9,085 nucleotides of DNA, from the NCBI GenBank assembly GCA_031386065.1, contig JANNBZ010000293.1, positions 1-9,085 on the forward strand, in the 5' to 3' direction. The notes under the pieces were generated by a model. The model saw only the letters and a list, made by a program, of their open reading frames with translations, did no database searches and was not told the DNA's origin. Positions 1 through 6,920 of the stretch are shown here, piece by piece. This stretch comes from JANYJJ01 sp031386065 (GTDB lineage: Bacteria; Pseudomonadota; Gammaproteobacteria; Burkholderiales; Burkholderiaceae_C). The translations under genes and the position numbers were made by a program. Each line of letters starts with the position of its first letter. Position 1 is the stretch's first letter.

Positions 1-68
1 GACGCCACTGGTCGCGATCAACGCGACCTCGCCAAATCCGACCGGATTCACCGGCTTTGGTGCGCTCG
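1..68. other. Unassigned left edge
   Basis: I cannot assign a gene here. A plus-strand frame starting at base 2 is open from the window edge and runs through the first repeat copy to a TGA at 182-184, so it could be the tail of an upstream gene extended by the repeat. A minus-strand frame reading out of the window from a GTG near base 51 is also open. Neither shows a recognisable motif, and the stretch is too short to decide between them. Confidence 0.3.
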
Positions 69-163
69 GGCCTGCACGCCCGTGGGTGATCGAAGCTTCT
101 TCCTCGGCCTTCGCGAGCCGACTGCGCTGGACTGCTTCGCAGGTCCTTCGCTTCGTCGGCTCA
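69..163. repeat. 95-bp tandem element, copy 1
   Basis: This is the first of two directly abutting 95-bp units. Aligned by eye the units differ at about 7 of 95 positions, close to 93% identity. The unit carries an 8-bp inverted repeat, GAGCCGAC at 115-122 and GTCGGCTC at 155-162. Inside it is a second hairpin, with arms at 129-135 and 139-146, three unpaired bases TTC and one bulged base. This nested-hairpin form resembles dispersed intergenic palindromic (REP/MITE-like) elements. Whether it is multicopy in the genome cannot be seen from here. Confidence 0.8.
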
Positions 164-258
164 GGCCTGCACGTCGGTGGTTGATCGAAGCTTCTTCCGT
201 GGCCTTCGCGAGCCGACTGCGCTGGATAGCTTCGCAGGTCCTTCGCTTCGTCGGCTCA
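164..258. repeat. 95-bp tandem element, copy 2
   Basis: This is the second 95-bp unit, starting exactly where copy 1 ends. The outer 8-bp arms are intact at 210-217 and 250-257. The inner hairpin is weakened by changes at the equivalent of the copy-1 inner arm (ATAGC in place of ACTGC). The last three bases, TCA at 256-258, are the complement of the TGA stop of the dioxygenase gene, so in the gene's direction the element begins with that stop codon. It could act as a 3' hairpin for that transcript, but there is no following T-run typical of an intrinsic terminator. Confidence 0.8.
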
Positions 259-1098
259 ATCCAGCGCCTGCATCAACACCTCGGCACCGTCGCCGAAGGC
301 ATACGCATCCATTCCCAGACAGCCCAGGGTCACGCTGTCGTGCAGACGCAGTGCGGGGCCGTCGGGCCCGCCGGCGCCAGCGGCTACGAACCAGGGCAGC
401 AGATGTTCGTCGCTCGGGTGCATGTCGACCGCGAACGGTGCCTGGCGGCGGTAGTCGAGCAGGGCGGGCCAGTCGAGCGCGCTGCTGCGCGCGTGCATCC
501 AGTCGCGGAACTCGCGACTCTCGCGCACTTCGGGGGCGTCGTTCGCCGGCATTTCCGCGCGGCCGAACACACGGCCCAGGTTGTGCGTGATGCTGCCGGT
601 GCCCAGCACCAGCACGCCGTCTTGCCGCAGCGCCTGCAAGGCCGCGCCGAGCGCAAACTGTTGCGCCGGGCTCTGGCTGGGCACGAAGGCCAACGGCAGC
701 ACCGGGATGTCGGCCGCAGGATAGACGTAGCGCAGTGCCGTCCAGATGCCGTGGTCGAGGCCGCCCTGCGCCAGCACATGCACCGGCAGTTGCACCGCCT
801 GCAGCAGCGAGGCCACGCGCGCCGCCAGGGCCGGGTCGCCCGGTGCGTCGTAGCGCATCAGGTTGAGTCGCGGATCGAAATTGCCGAAGTCGTACACCGC
901 CGCGTGTTGTGCCGCGGCCAGCAACACCGGCTCGCGCGCGGTGGTGTGCGCCGACACCGCCACGATGGCGCGCGGCCGGCCGAAGCTTGCATCGATGGCC
1001 GGGCCGAGCCGCTGCATGAAGGCGCCCGCCGCGCCGGGCTCCAGCGCGATCATCGGCGAGCCGTGCGACAGAAAGATCGAGGGCAGGGGGGTGTTCAT
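256..1098 (-). CDS. ygiD: DODA-type extradiol dioxygenase (YgiD-like)
   Basis: This 280-residue protein belongs to the class III (LigB-type) extradiol ring-cleavage dioxygenases, most like 4,5-DOPA dioxygenase YgiD. These are cytoplasmic enzymes that open catechol rings with O2 at a single metal. Visible family landmarks in order are FLSHGSPM (H12), VSAHTT (H51), GGLDHGIWTAL (H116), GTGSITHNL (H172) and a late HPSDEHLLP block (H226, H231). H12, H51 and the later histidines are the expected metal and acid-base ligands. Length matches the family's usual 260-280 residues. I chose the ATG at 1098 because homologs begin only a few residues before the FLSHGSP block. An ATG at 1113 is also in frame, and neither start has a clear Shine-Dalgarno sequence. 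The gene is divergent from the permease, and its stop lies on the repeat edge. The true substrate is unknown: family members act on varied catechols and some are of uncertain function. Confidence 0.88.
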   Translation of the reverse strand: MNTPLPSIFLSHGSPMIALEPGAAGAFMQRLGPAIDASFGRPRAIVAVSAHTTAREPVLLAAAQHAAVYDFGNFDPRLNLMRYDAPGDPALAARVASLLQAVQLPVHVLAQGGLDHGIWTALRYVYPAADIPVLPLAFVPSQSPAQQFALGAALQALRQDGVLVLGTGSITHNLGRVFGRAEMPANDAPEVRESREFRDWMHARSSALDWPALLDYRRQAPFAVDMHPSDEHLLPWFVAAGAGGPDGPALRLHDSVTLGCLGMDAYAFGDGAEVLMQALD

Positions 1099-1218
1099 GG
1101 GCCATTGGAGCATCGCGTTGCGCCGGGAACGTTCGGCGCAATTGCATGCAGCGCACAGCAACGCTGAAGCCAAGCCCCGCCTGCCGCAGCCCTCGCAACG
1201 CTCGTGTAAGGTTGCTCC
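1099..1218. promoter_or_regulatory. Divergent intergenic region, dioxygenase/permease
   Basis: This 120-bp gap between two divergent starts must hold the promoters of both genes unless transcription comes from further away. I see no convincing -35/-10 pair on either strand. The only local structure is a pair of overlapping 8-bp palindromes, GCAATTGC at 1138-1145 and TGCATGCA at 1143-1150, which might be an operator but could equally be chance. A TAAGG at 1207-1211 is the permease ribosome-binding site. Confidence 0.45.
1207..1211 (+). promoter_or_regulatory. Ribosome-binding site of the permease gene
   Basis: TAAGG lies seven bases before the ATG at 1219. It supports that start over later in-frame codons, as does the protein's N-terminus, which begins about 30 residues before the first membrane helix. 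Confidence 0.6.
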
Positions 1219-3795
1219 ATGACTTCCTTCGCACCCCCCCGCGCCGCTTCGTTCTGGCCCCTGGCCTGGCGCCAGTTGCAGCGCGATTTCCGGGCCGGCG
1301 AGTTGCGGCTGCTGGTGGTGGCCGTCACGCTGGCGGTGGCGGCGTTGACGGCGGTGGGCTTTTTTGCCGATCGCATGAGCCACGGCCTGGCGCGCGATGC
1401 GCGGCAGTTGCTGGGCGGTGACGCCATCGTCTCCAGCGACCAGCCGGCGCCTGAATCGTTCACCCTCAAGGCGCGCGAACTCGGCTTGCGGGTCGCCACC
1501 ACCACCAGCTTTCCGAGCATGGGTCGCGCGCCCGACGCGCAAGGCGGCGCGTCGCGGCTGGTGGGTGTGAAGGCGGTCAGCGATGCCTATCCGCTTCGTG
1601 GCCAGTTGCGCTTGCGCGCCGGCGTCGGCACGCCGGAAGCCAACGTGGTGCGCGCGCCCGACAAAGGCAGCGCCTGGGTCGACGAGGCCTTGCTCGACGC
1701 CATCGGCCTGAAGGTGGGCGACACGCTGCTGCTCGGCGACGCGGCGCTGCGCATCGCGCAGGTGATCGTGATCGAACCCGACCGTGGCGCGGGCTTCATG
1801 AGCTTTGCGCCGCGCGTGATGCTGAACCAGGCCGACCTCGCAGCCACCGCGCTGGTGCAGCCGGCCAGCCGGGTGACGTACCGGCTGGCGGTGGCCGACC
1901 CGGCCGGGCGCGACGCCGGCGTGGCCGACTTCACCGCCTGGGCCGAGGCGCAGATCAAGGCGCAGTCGCTGCGCGGCATCCGGGTCGAATCGCTGGAAGC
2001 CGGCCGGCCCGAGATGCGGCAGACGCTGGACCTCGCCGAAAAATTCCTCAACCTCGTGGCCTTGCTGGCGGCCCTGCTGGCGGCGGTGGCGGTGGGCATC
2101 GCGTCGCGCGATTTCGCCAGCCGCCACCTCGACGACTGCGCCATGCTGCGCGTGCTGGGCCAGCCGCAACGCACCATCGCCTTGCAGTACGGCGTCGAGT
2201 TCGCGCTGGTCGGCTTGCTGGCCAGCGTGGCTGGCGTGGTGCTGGGTTTCGCGGTGCATTTTGTCTTCGTGCTGCTGCTGGCCGGGTTGGTGGATGCGGC
2301 CCTGCCCGCGCCCACGCTGTGGCCGGCGCTGTTCGGCATCGGCGTGGGCTTCACGCTGTTGCTGGGCTTCGGCCTGCCGCCGGTGCTGCAACTGGCGCAG
2401 GTACCGCCGCTGCGCGTGATTCGCCGCGACGTGGGCGCGCTGAAGCCGGCCTCGATCCTGGTGCTGGCCGCCGGCGGGCTGGGCTTCGTGGCGTTGCTGC
2501 TGGCGGTGTCCAGCGACTTCAAGCTGGGCCTGATCGCGGTGGGTGGTTTCGCGGCGGCGGTGGCACTGTTTGCGCTTTGCAGTTGGCTCGCGGTGACGCT
2601 GCTGCGGCGCGCGGTGCCTGAGTCGCGCGCGCCGCGTTGGCTGGTGCTGGCCACGCGGCAAATCGCCGCGCGGCCGGCCTTCGCGGTGCTGCAGGTATCT
2701 GCCCTCAGCGTGGGCCTGCTGGCGCTGGTGCTGCTGGTGTTGCTGCGCACCGACCTGATCGACAGCTGGCGCAAGGCCACGCCGCCCGACGCGCCGAACC
2801 GCTTCGTCATCAACCTGCAGCCCGAACAGGGCGACGCCTTCAAGGCGCGGCTGCGCGAGGGCGGCGTGACGCAGTTCGACTGGTACCCGATGATCCGCGG
2901 CCGGCTGGTGGCCATCAACGGCCAGCCGGTGTCGCCCGAAACCCAGACCGACGAGCGCGGCAAGCGCCTGGTCGAGCGCGAGTTCAACCTCAGCCACGCC
3001 GCGCAGTTGCCGCCGCACAACCTCGTCACCGAGGGCCGCTGGACGCCCGACGAAGCCGGCGGCCTGAGCGTGGAAGAAGGCCTGGCGCAAACGCTGAAAC
3101 TCAAGCTCGGCGACAGCCTGCGCTTCGACCTGGCGGGGCAAACCGCCGAAGGCCGCATCAGCAGTTTTCGCAAGGTCGACTGGGGCTCGATGCGGGTGAA
3201 TTTTTTCGTGATGTTCCCGACCGCGCAAATGCAGGACGCGCCGGTGACCTTCATCGCGGCCTTCCGCGCGCCGCCCGAATCCACCCGCAGCACCGACAAG
3301 GCAAGCGGCTTCGACAACGCGCTGAGCCGCGAATTTCCGAACATCACCAACATCGACGTGTCGGCCTCCATCGGCCAGATCCAGCGCGTGCTCGACCAGG
3401 TGATCCGTGCGGTCGAGTTCCTGTTCGGCTTCACCTTGGCGGCGGGGCTGGTGGTGCTGTTCGCGGCCATCACCGCCACCCGCGAGGCGCGCACGCGCGA
3501 GTTCGCGGTGATGCGCGCCTTGGGCGCCAGCGGCAAGCTGCTGGGCCAGGTGCAGCGGGCCGAGTTGCTGGGCGTCGGTGCGCTGGCCGGCGTGCTGGCG
3601 TCCATCGCGGCCAGCGCGGTCGGCTGGGCGCTGGCGCGCTATGTGTTCGAGTTCAGCTGGAACCCGTCGCCGTGGGTGCCGTTGGCCGGTGGCCTGGCCG
3701 GCGCGTTGCTGGCCTTGGCGGCGGGCTGGTGGGGCCTGCGCGACGTGCTCAAGCGCCCGGTGGTGCAAACGCTGCGCAGCGCAGCGGCCGACTGA
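1219..3795 (+). CDS. FtsX/MacB-type ABC transporter permease (YbbP-like)
   Basis: This 858-residue inner-membrane protein has the duplicated layout of large FtsX-superfamily permeases such as YbbP. By eye there are about ten hydrophobic segments: residues 31-50, 275-296, 327-356, 369-388, 411-431, 436-461, 488-509, 734-754, 782-804 and 819-838. Large periplasmic domains fall at about 51-274 and 510-733. Two charged loops with the family's coupling character, around RDFASRHLDDCAMLRVLG (298-314) and TREFAVMRALGASG (756-769), probably contact an ATPase. Relatives pair with a YbbA/LolD-type ATPase and are proposed to move lipophilic molecules, lipoproteins or toxins by mechanotransmission. Here the left neighbour is divergent and the right neighbour convergent, so the partner ATPase must be encoded elsewhere. 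The substrate cannot be inferred. The gene starts with a C7 run in codons 5-8. Confidence 0.88.
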   Translation: MTSFAPPRAASFWPLAWRQLQRDFRAGELRLLVVAVTLAVAALTAVGFFADRMSHGLARDARQLLGGDAIVSSDQPAPESFTLKARELGLRVATTTSFPSMGRAPDAQGGASRLVGVKAVSDAYPLRGQLRLRAGVGTPEANVVRAPDKGSAWVDEALLDAIGLKVGDTLLLGDAALRIAQVIVIEPDRGAGFMSFAPRVMLNQADLAATALVQPASRVTYRLAVADPAGRDAGVADFTAWAEAQIKAQSLRGIRVESLEAGRPEMRQTLDLAEKFLNLVALLAALLAAVAVGIASRDFASRHLDDCAMLRVLGQPQRTIALQYGVEFALVGLLASVAGVVLGFAVHFVFVLLLAGLVDAALPAPTLWPALFGIGVGFTLLLGFGLPPVLQLAQVPPLRVIRRDVGALKPASILVLAAGGLGFVALLLAVSSDFKLGLIAVGGFAAAVALFALCSWLAVTLLRRAVPESRAPRWLVLATRQIAARPAFAVLQVSALSVGLLALVLLVLLRTDLIDSWRKATPPDAPNRFVINLQPEQGDAFKARLREGGVTQFDWYPMIRGRLVAINGQPVSPETQTDERGKRLVEREFNLSHAAQLPPHNLVTEGRWTPDEAGGLSVEEGLAQTLKLKLGDSLRFDLAGQTAEGRISSFRKVDWGSMRVNFFVMFPTAQMQDAPVTFIAAFRAPPESTRSTDKASGFDNALSREFPNITNIDVSASIGQIQRVLDQVIRAVEFLFGFTLAAGLVVLFAAITATREARTREFAVMRALGASGKLLGQVQRAELLGVGALAGVLASIAASAVGWALARYVFEFSWNPSPWVPLAGGLAGALLALAAGWWGLRDVLKRPVVQTLRSAAAD

Positions 3796-3825
3796 CGCTG
3801 CCGTTCTGTCGCTGACGCTGTCGTT
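3792..3825. repeat. Short direct repeat between convergent stops
   Basis: CTGACGCTGCCGTT at 3792-3805 recurs as CTGACGCTGTCGTT at 3812-3825, with one mismatch and a 20-base period. The two copies span the permease TGA (3793-3795) and reach the cheW stop (complement of TTA at 3824-3826). It probably arose by local duplication. I see no hairpin that would make it a terminator, so no terminator is called between these convergent genes. Confidence 0.5.
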
Positions 3826-4339
3826 ATTTCGCGCTGCTGTCGATCAGTCCCATGTCGGCGCTGCTCATCAGCGCCTCGATGTCCATCAGGATCAGCATGC
3901 GGTCGTTCACGCTGCCGATGCCGGTGATGAAACTGGTGTCGACGCCGAAGTTCAGTTGCGGTGCGGGCTTGATGGTTTCGGCTTTCAGTTCGAGCACGTC
4001 GGACACCGAATCGACCACCGCGCCGACGATGCGTCCGCGCACGTTCAGCACGATCACCACGGTGAAATCGTTGTACTCGACCCGCTCGCACGACAGCTTC
4101 AGGCGCAGGTCGACGATGGGCACGATGACCCCGCGCAGGTTGACCACGCCTTTCAGGAACGGCGGCGCGTTGGCGATGCGTGTGGGCGCTTCGTAAGAGC
4201 GAATCTCCTGCACCCGCAGGATGTCGATGCCGTACTCCTCGGCGCCCAGGCGGAAGGTCAGAAATTCACCGCCGGCCTGGGTGCGGGCGCGGGCTGCTTC
4301 GTGGGCCGCGACATGGCTGGCGTCGGAAATCATGTTCAT
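3824..4339 (-). CDS. cheW: Chemotaxis coupling protein CheW
   Basis: This 171-residue protein is a single CheW domain preceded by about 24 polar residues. CheW bridges chemoreceptors and CheA in the signalling array at the cell pole. Family landmarks are FLTFRLGAEEYGIDILRVQEIR (26-47), the NLRGVIVPIVDLR core (67-79), GAVVDSVSDVLEL (106-118) and FITGIGSVNDRMLILMDIE (137-155). I chose the ATG at 4339 because AGGA lies six bases upstream. An upstream TTG/ATG extension adding 14 residues would overlap the cheA stop and has no support from the domain. The gene is the last of the chemotaxis cluster, 38 bp after cheA, and converges on the permease gene. Confidence 0.95.
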   Translation of the reverse strand: MNMISDASHVAAHEAARARTQAGGEFLTFRLGAEEYGIDILRVQEIRSYEAPTRIANAPPFLKGVVNLRGVIVPIVDLRLKLSCERVEYNDFTVVIVLNVRGRIVGAVVDSVSDVLELKAETIKPAPQLNFGVDTSFITGIGSVNDRMLILMDIEALMSSADMGLIDSSAK

Positions 4340-4345
4340 GCTGAG

Positions 4346-4349
4346 TCCT
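4346..4349 (-). promoter_or_regulatory. Ribosome-binding site that sets the cheW start
   Basis: On the minus strand AGGA sits six bases before the ATG at 4339. The longer TTG start at 4381 lacks a comparable site. Confidence 0.65.
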
Positions 4350-4377
4350 GTGGAAATGGGTAATTGCATCAACGGCA

Positions 4378-6465
4378 TCAATGGCGCGAGCGGCGAACCA
4401 GGCTGGCCACGTCGAGGATCAGCGCCACCCGGCCGTCGCCCAGAATGGTCGCGCCCGACACGTCGCTGACGCGCCGGTAGTTGGCTTCGAGGTTCTTCAC
4501 CACCACCTGCTGCTGGCCTATCAGCTCATCGACCAGCAAGGCGATGCGGCCGCCTTCGGCCTCGACCACCACCATGATGGCGCCGCCGGCCAGCGCGGTG
4601 CGGCGCGGCACCCGGAACACCTGTTCCAGGTCGACCACCGGCATGAATTCATCGCGCACCTCGACCACGCGGCCGCTGCCGCCCAGGGTCTTGATCAGGT
4701 CGGCGTGCACTTGCAGCGACTCCACCACGCTGGACAGCGGCAGGATGTAGACCTCGTCGGCCACACCGACCGACATCGCGTCCATGATGGCCAGCGTCAG
4801 CGGCAGCCGCACCGACACGCGCAGGCCGCAGCTTTCGGCCGAGTCGATCTCGACGCTGCCGCCGAGCGCGGTGATGTTGCGCTTGACCACGTCCATGCCA
4901 ACGCCGCGGCCCGACACGTCGGTGACCTCGGTGGCGGTTGAAAAACCGGGCGCGAAAATCAGCGCCCACACGTCGGCGTCGGGCATGGAGTCGGGTGCGG
5001 GCAGGCCCAGTTCGCGCGCCTTGCGCAGCAGCCTGTCGCGCGACAGGCCCTTGCCGTCGTCGCGCACCTCGATGACGATGCTGCCGCCCTGGTGCGATGC
5101 GCTCAGCGTGATGGTGCCCGCCTCGGGCTTGCCTTTGGCCACGCGTTCGGCGGGCAGTTCGATGCCGTGGTCGCAGCTGTTGCGCACCAGGTGCGTCAAT
5201 GGGTCGGTGATCTTCTCGACCAGGCCCTTGTCGAGTTCGGTGGCGTCGCCCACGGTCACGAAGTTGATTTGCTTGCCCAGCTTGGCCGCCAGGTCGCGCA
5301 GCATGCGCGGGAAGCGGTTGAACACCAGCGACATCGGCATCATGCGAATCGACATCACCGACTCCTGCAGATCGCGGGTGTTGCGGTTCAGCTCGGCCAG
5401 GCCGCCGGCCAACTGCTGGTACAGCGCCGGGTCCAGGCCCTGGCTGTGTTGTGCCAGCATGGCCTGGGTGATGACGAGTTCACCCACCATGTTGATGAGC
5501 TGGTCGACCTTCTCGACCGACACCCGCAGCGTGGCCGACTCGATGGCCGCAGCGGCCTTGGGCAGCGCGCGTGCGGTCGGCGGTGGCGGCGTTGCGATCG
5601 GCGTCGCGTCGGCTGTAGGCGCTGCGACTGCCGCGGTCGGTGCGCCGGGCGCGTTGTCGAAGAAGCCGTAGCCGCTGTCGACGGGCAATGTGGGCGGTAC
5701 GCCGGGGTTGCCGGTGTGAAAGCCGTAGCCGGGGCCGAACGGCAGCAACTGAACCTGCTCGCGCGACACGTGGAAGGTGAACAGGTCCAGCAGGTCGCTG
5801 TCGGTGCTGGTGGTCAGCACCTTGAAGCGGCGCATGCCGTCGATCGGCGTGCCGCCGTCGATCGGCTCGATGGTGCCCAGGTCGACGATCTCGTTGAACA
5901 GATCGACCAGGTTGTCGGCGTCGGCCGGATCGGCGAGCGGGCCCACGCGCAGGTCCAACAGGCGGGCCACCGACGGCTCGGCCGGTTGTGCAGCCGGCAG
6001 CGGGATTGCAGGTGCAGGCGCCGCGTGGTTAGCCGCGCCCGGCGTCCCCGCCACCAGCGCGCGGATGGCGACCAGCAGGCCGGTCGTGTCGACCGGATCG
6101 CCCTCGGCTTGCTGGTGCCGCGCGAGCAGAGCCCGCAGTGCGTCGCCCGCCTGCAGCAGCACGTCGACCATTGCGGTGTCGGGCGCGAGTTCGTGGCGGC
6201 GCAGCTTGTCGAGCAGGGTTTCCATCTCGTGCGTCAGCTCGGCCACGTCGGCAAAGCCGAAGGTGGCCGCGCCGCCCTTGACCGAATGCGCGCAGCGGAA
6301 GATCGCGTTCAGCTCGTCGTCGCTGGCGGCGGCGATGTCGATCTGTAGCAGCAGCTGTTCCAGGCGGGCCAGGTTCTCGCCGGCCTCTTCGAAGAAGATC
6401 TGGAAGAACTGGCTCAGGTCGATGCCGGCGGCCTGGCTGGCGGCGTCGGTGTTCAGGTCGGCCAT
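4378..6465 (-). CDS. cheA: Chemotaxis histidine kinase CheA
   Basis: This 695-residue kinase autophosphorylates in response to receptors and passes phosphate to CheY. The N-terminal P1 Hpt domain (about 15-135) has its phospho-accepting histidine at H60 in FRCAHSVKGGAATFGF. A proline/alanine linker (about 140-165) follows. Then comes a segment (about 165-245) that I cannot match to the classical CheY-binding P2 domain, and a Gly/Pro linker with two GYGF motifs (247-250 and 265-268). The P3 dimerisation helices start near 311 (LRVSVEKVDQLINMVGELV). The P4 ATPase domain shows the N box HLVRNSCDHGIE (425-436), G1 DDGKG (469-473), F box FAPGFSTA (504-511) and G2 GRGVGMDVV (519-527). A CheW-like P5 domain fills about 557-692. 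GGAG six bases before the ATG supports the start. All residues needed for activity that I can check are present. The gene lies 37 bp after cheY and 38 bp before cheW. Confidence 0.96.
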   Translation of the reverse strand: MADLNTDAASQAAGIDLSQFFQIFFEEAGENLARLEQLLLQIDIAAASDDELNAIFRCAHSVKGGAATFGFADVAELTHEMETLLDKLRRHELAPDTAMVDVLLQAGDALRALLARHQQAEGDPVDTTGLLVAIRALVAGTPGAANHAAPAPAIPLPAAQPAEPSVARLLDLRVGPLADPADADNLVDLFNEIVDLGTIEPIDGGTPIDGMRRFKVLTTSTDSDLLDLFTFHVSREQVQLLPFGPGYGFHTGNPGVPPTLPVDSGYGFFDNAPGAPTAAVAAPTADATPIATPPPPTARALPKAAAAIESATLRVSVEKVDQLINMVGELVITQAMLAQHSQGLDPALYQQLAGGLAELNRNTRDLQESVMSIRMMPMSLVFNRFPRMLRDLAAKLGKQINFVTVGDATELDKGLVEKITDPLTHLVRNSCDHGIELPAERVAKGKPEAGTITLSASHQGGSIVIEVRDDGKGLSRDRLLRKARELGLPAPDSMPDADVWALIFAPGFSTATEVTDVSGRGVGMDVVKRNITALGGSVEIDSAESCGLRVSVRLPLTLAIMDAMSVGVADEVYILPLSSVVESLQVHADLIKTLGGSGRVVEVRDEFMPVVDLEQVFRVPRRTALAGGAIMVVVEAEGGRIALLVDELIGQQQVVVKNLEANYRRVSDVSGATILGDGRVALILDVASLVRRSRH

Positions 6466-6502
6466 GCGGTGCTCCGGTGCAAAGGCGATGCGGTCGGGTT
6501 CT

Positions 6503-6865
6503 TCACCCGATCACCTTCTTGATGACCTCGAGCAACTTGGCCGGGTCGAACGGCTTCACCAGCCAGCCGGTGGCACCTGCGCTGCGGCCGGACTGCTTCA
6601 TCTCGTCGCTCGATTCGGTGGTCAGGATCAGGATCGGCGTGCGTTCGAACTTCGGGCTCTCGCGCAGCTTGCGCGTCAGGCTGATGCCGTCCATGCGCGG
6701 CATGTTCTGGTCGGTCAGCACCAGGTCGAACTCGCGCGTGGCCGACTTCTCCAGCGCGTCCTGGCCGTCGACCGCTTCGACCACCTGGTAGCCGGCGCTC
6801 TTGAGGGTGAAGCTGACCATCTGGCGCATCGAGGCGGAGTCGTCTACAGCGAGGATTGAATGCAT
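6503..6865 (-). CDS. cheY: Single-domain response regulator CheY
   Basis: This 120-residue stand-alone receiver domain, when phosphorylated by CheA, would bind the flagellar switch (or another motor) and change swimming direction. The acidic pair D8/D9 (AVDDS), phospho-acceptor D52 (LTDQNMPRMDG), T82/T83 (LILTTESS) and K104 (WLVKPF) are all present, so it should be a fully active receiver. No output domain follows. The ATG at 6865 is preceded by GGAG at a six-base gap. A longer in-frame extension to 6964 adds sequence unlike a receiver and is rejected. It sits between the CheZ-like gene (55 bp upstream) and cheA (37 bp downstream), which makes it the natural partner of both. Confidence 0.95.
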   Translation of the reverse strand: MHSILAVDDSASMRQMVSFTLKSAGYQVVEAVDGQDALEKSATREFDLVLTDQNMPRMDGISLTRKLRESPKFERTPILILTTESSDEMKQSGRSAGATGWLVKPFDPAKLLEVIKKVIG

Positions 6866-6920
6866 GGCGTGCTCCGGGGAGTCGTTCGGGAATGAAGGAA
6901 ATGCGATCCGGGCCGGCGCT

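Noticed and set aside
69..258. CRISPR-like repeat array
   Set aside because: There are only two units, they abut directly with no spacers, and each is 95 bp with internal hairpins.
1099..1113. Alternative dioxygenase start at 1113
   Set aside because: It adds five residues not expected before the conserved FLSHGSP block and has no better ribosome-binding site, although it cannot be excluded.
82..1167. 361-codon plus-strand open frame over the dioxygenase
   Set aside because: It is antisense to the well-supported dioxygenase, runs through both repeat copies, and has low-complexity Arg/His/Gln-rich composition without a domain.
1205..1210. TGTAAG as a -10 box for the permease
   Set aside because: It matches four of six bases but lies too close to the ATG, overlaps the ribosome-binding site and has no -35 at 16-18 bases upstream.
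256..3768. 1170-codon minus-strand open frame spanning the permease antisense strand and the dioxygenase
   Set aside because: Only the last 280 residues look like a real protein. The rest is Arg/Gln/His-rich antisense sequence of the permease gene, as expected when a high-GC gene leaves its opposite strand free of stops.
4340..4381. Longer cheW start (TTG at 4381 or ATG just after)
   Set aside because: It would overlap the cheA stop and lacks a ribosome-binding site, while AGGA six bases before the ATG at 4339 fits well.
5092..6348. 418-codon plus-strand open frame opposite cheA
   Set aside because: It is antisense shadow of cheA with Arg/Gln/His-rich composition; cheA carries all kinase motifs in the other strand.
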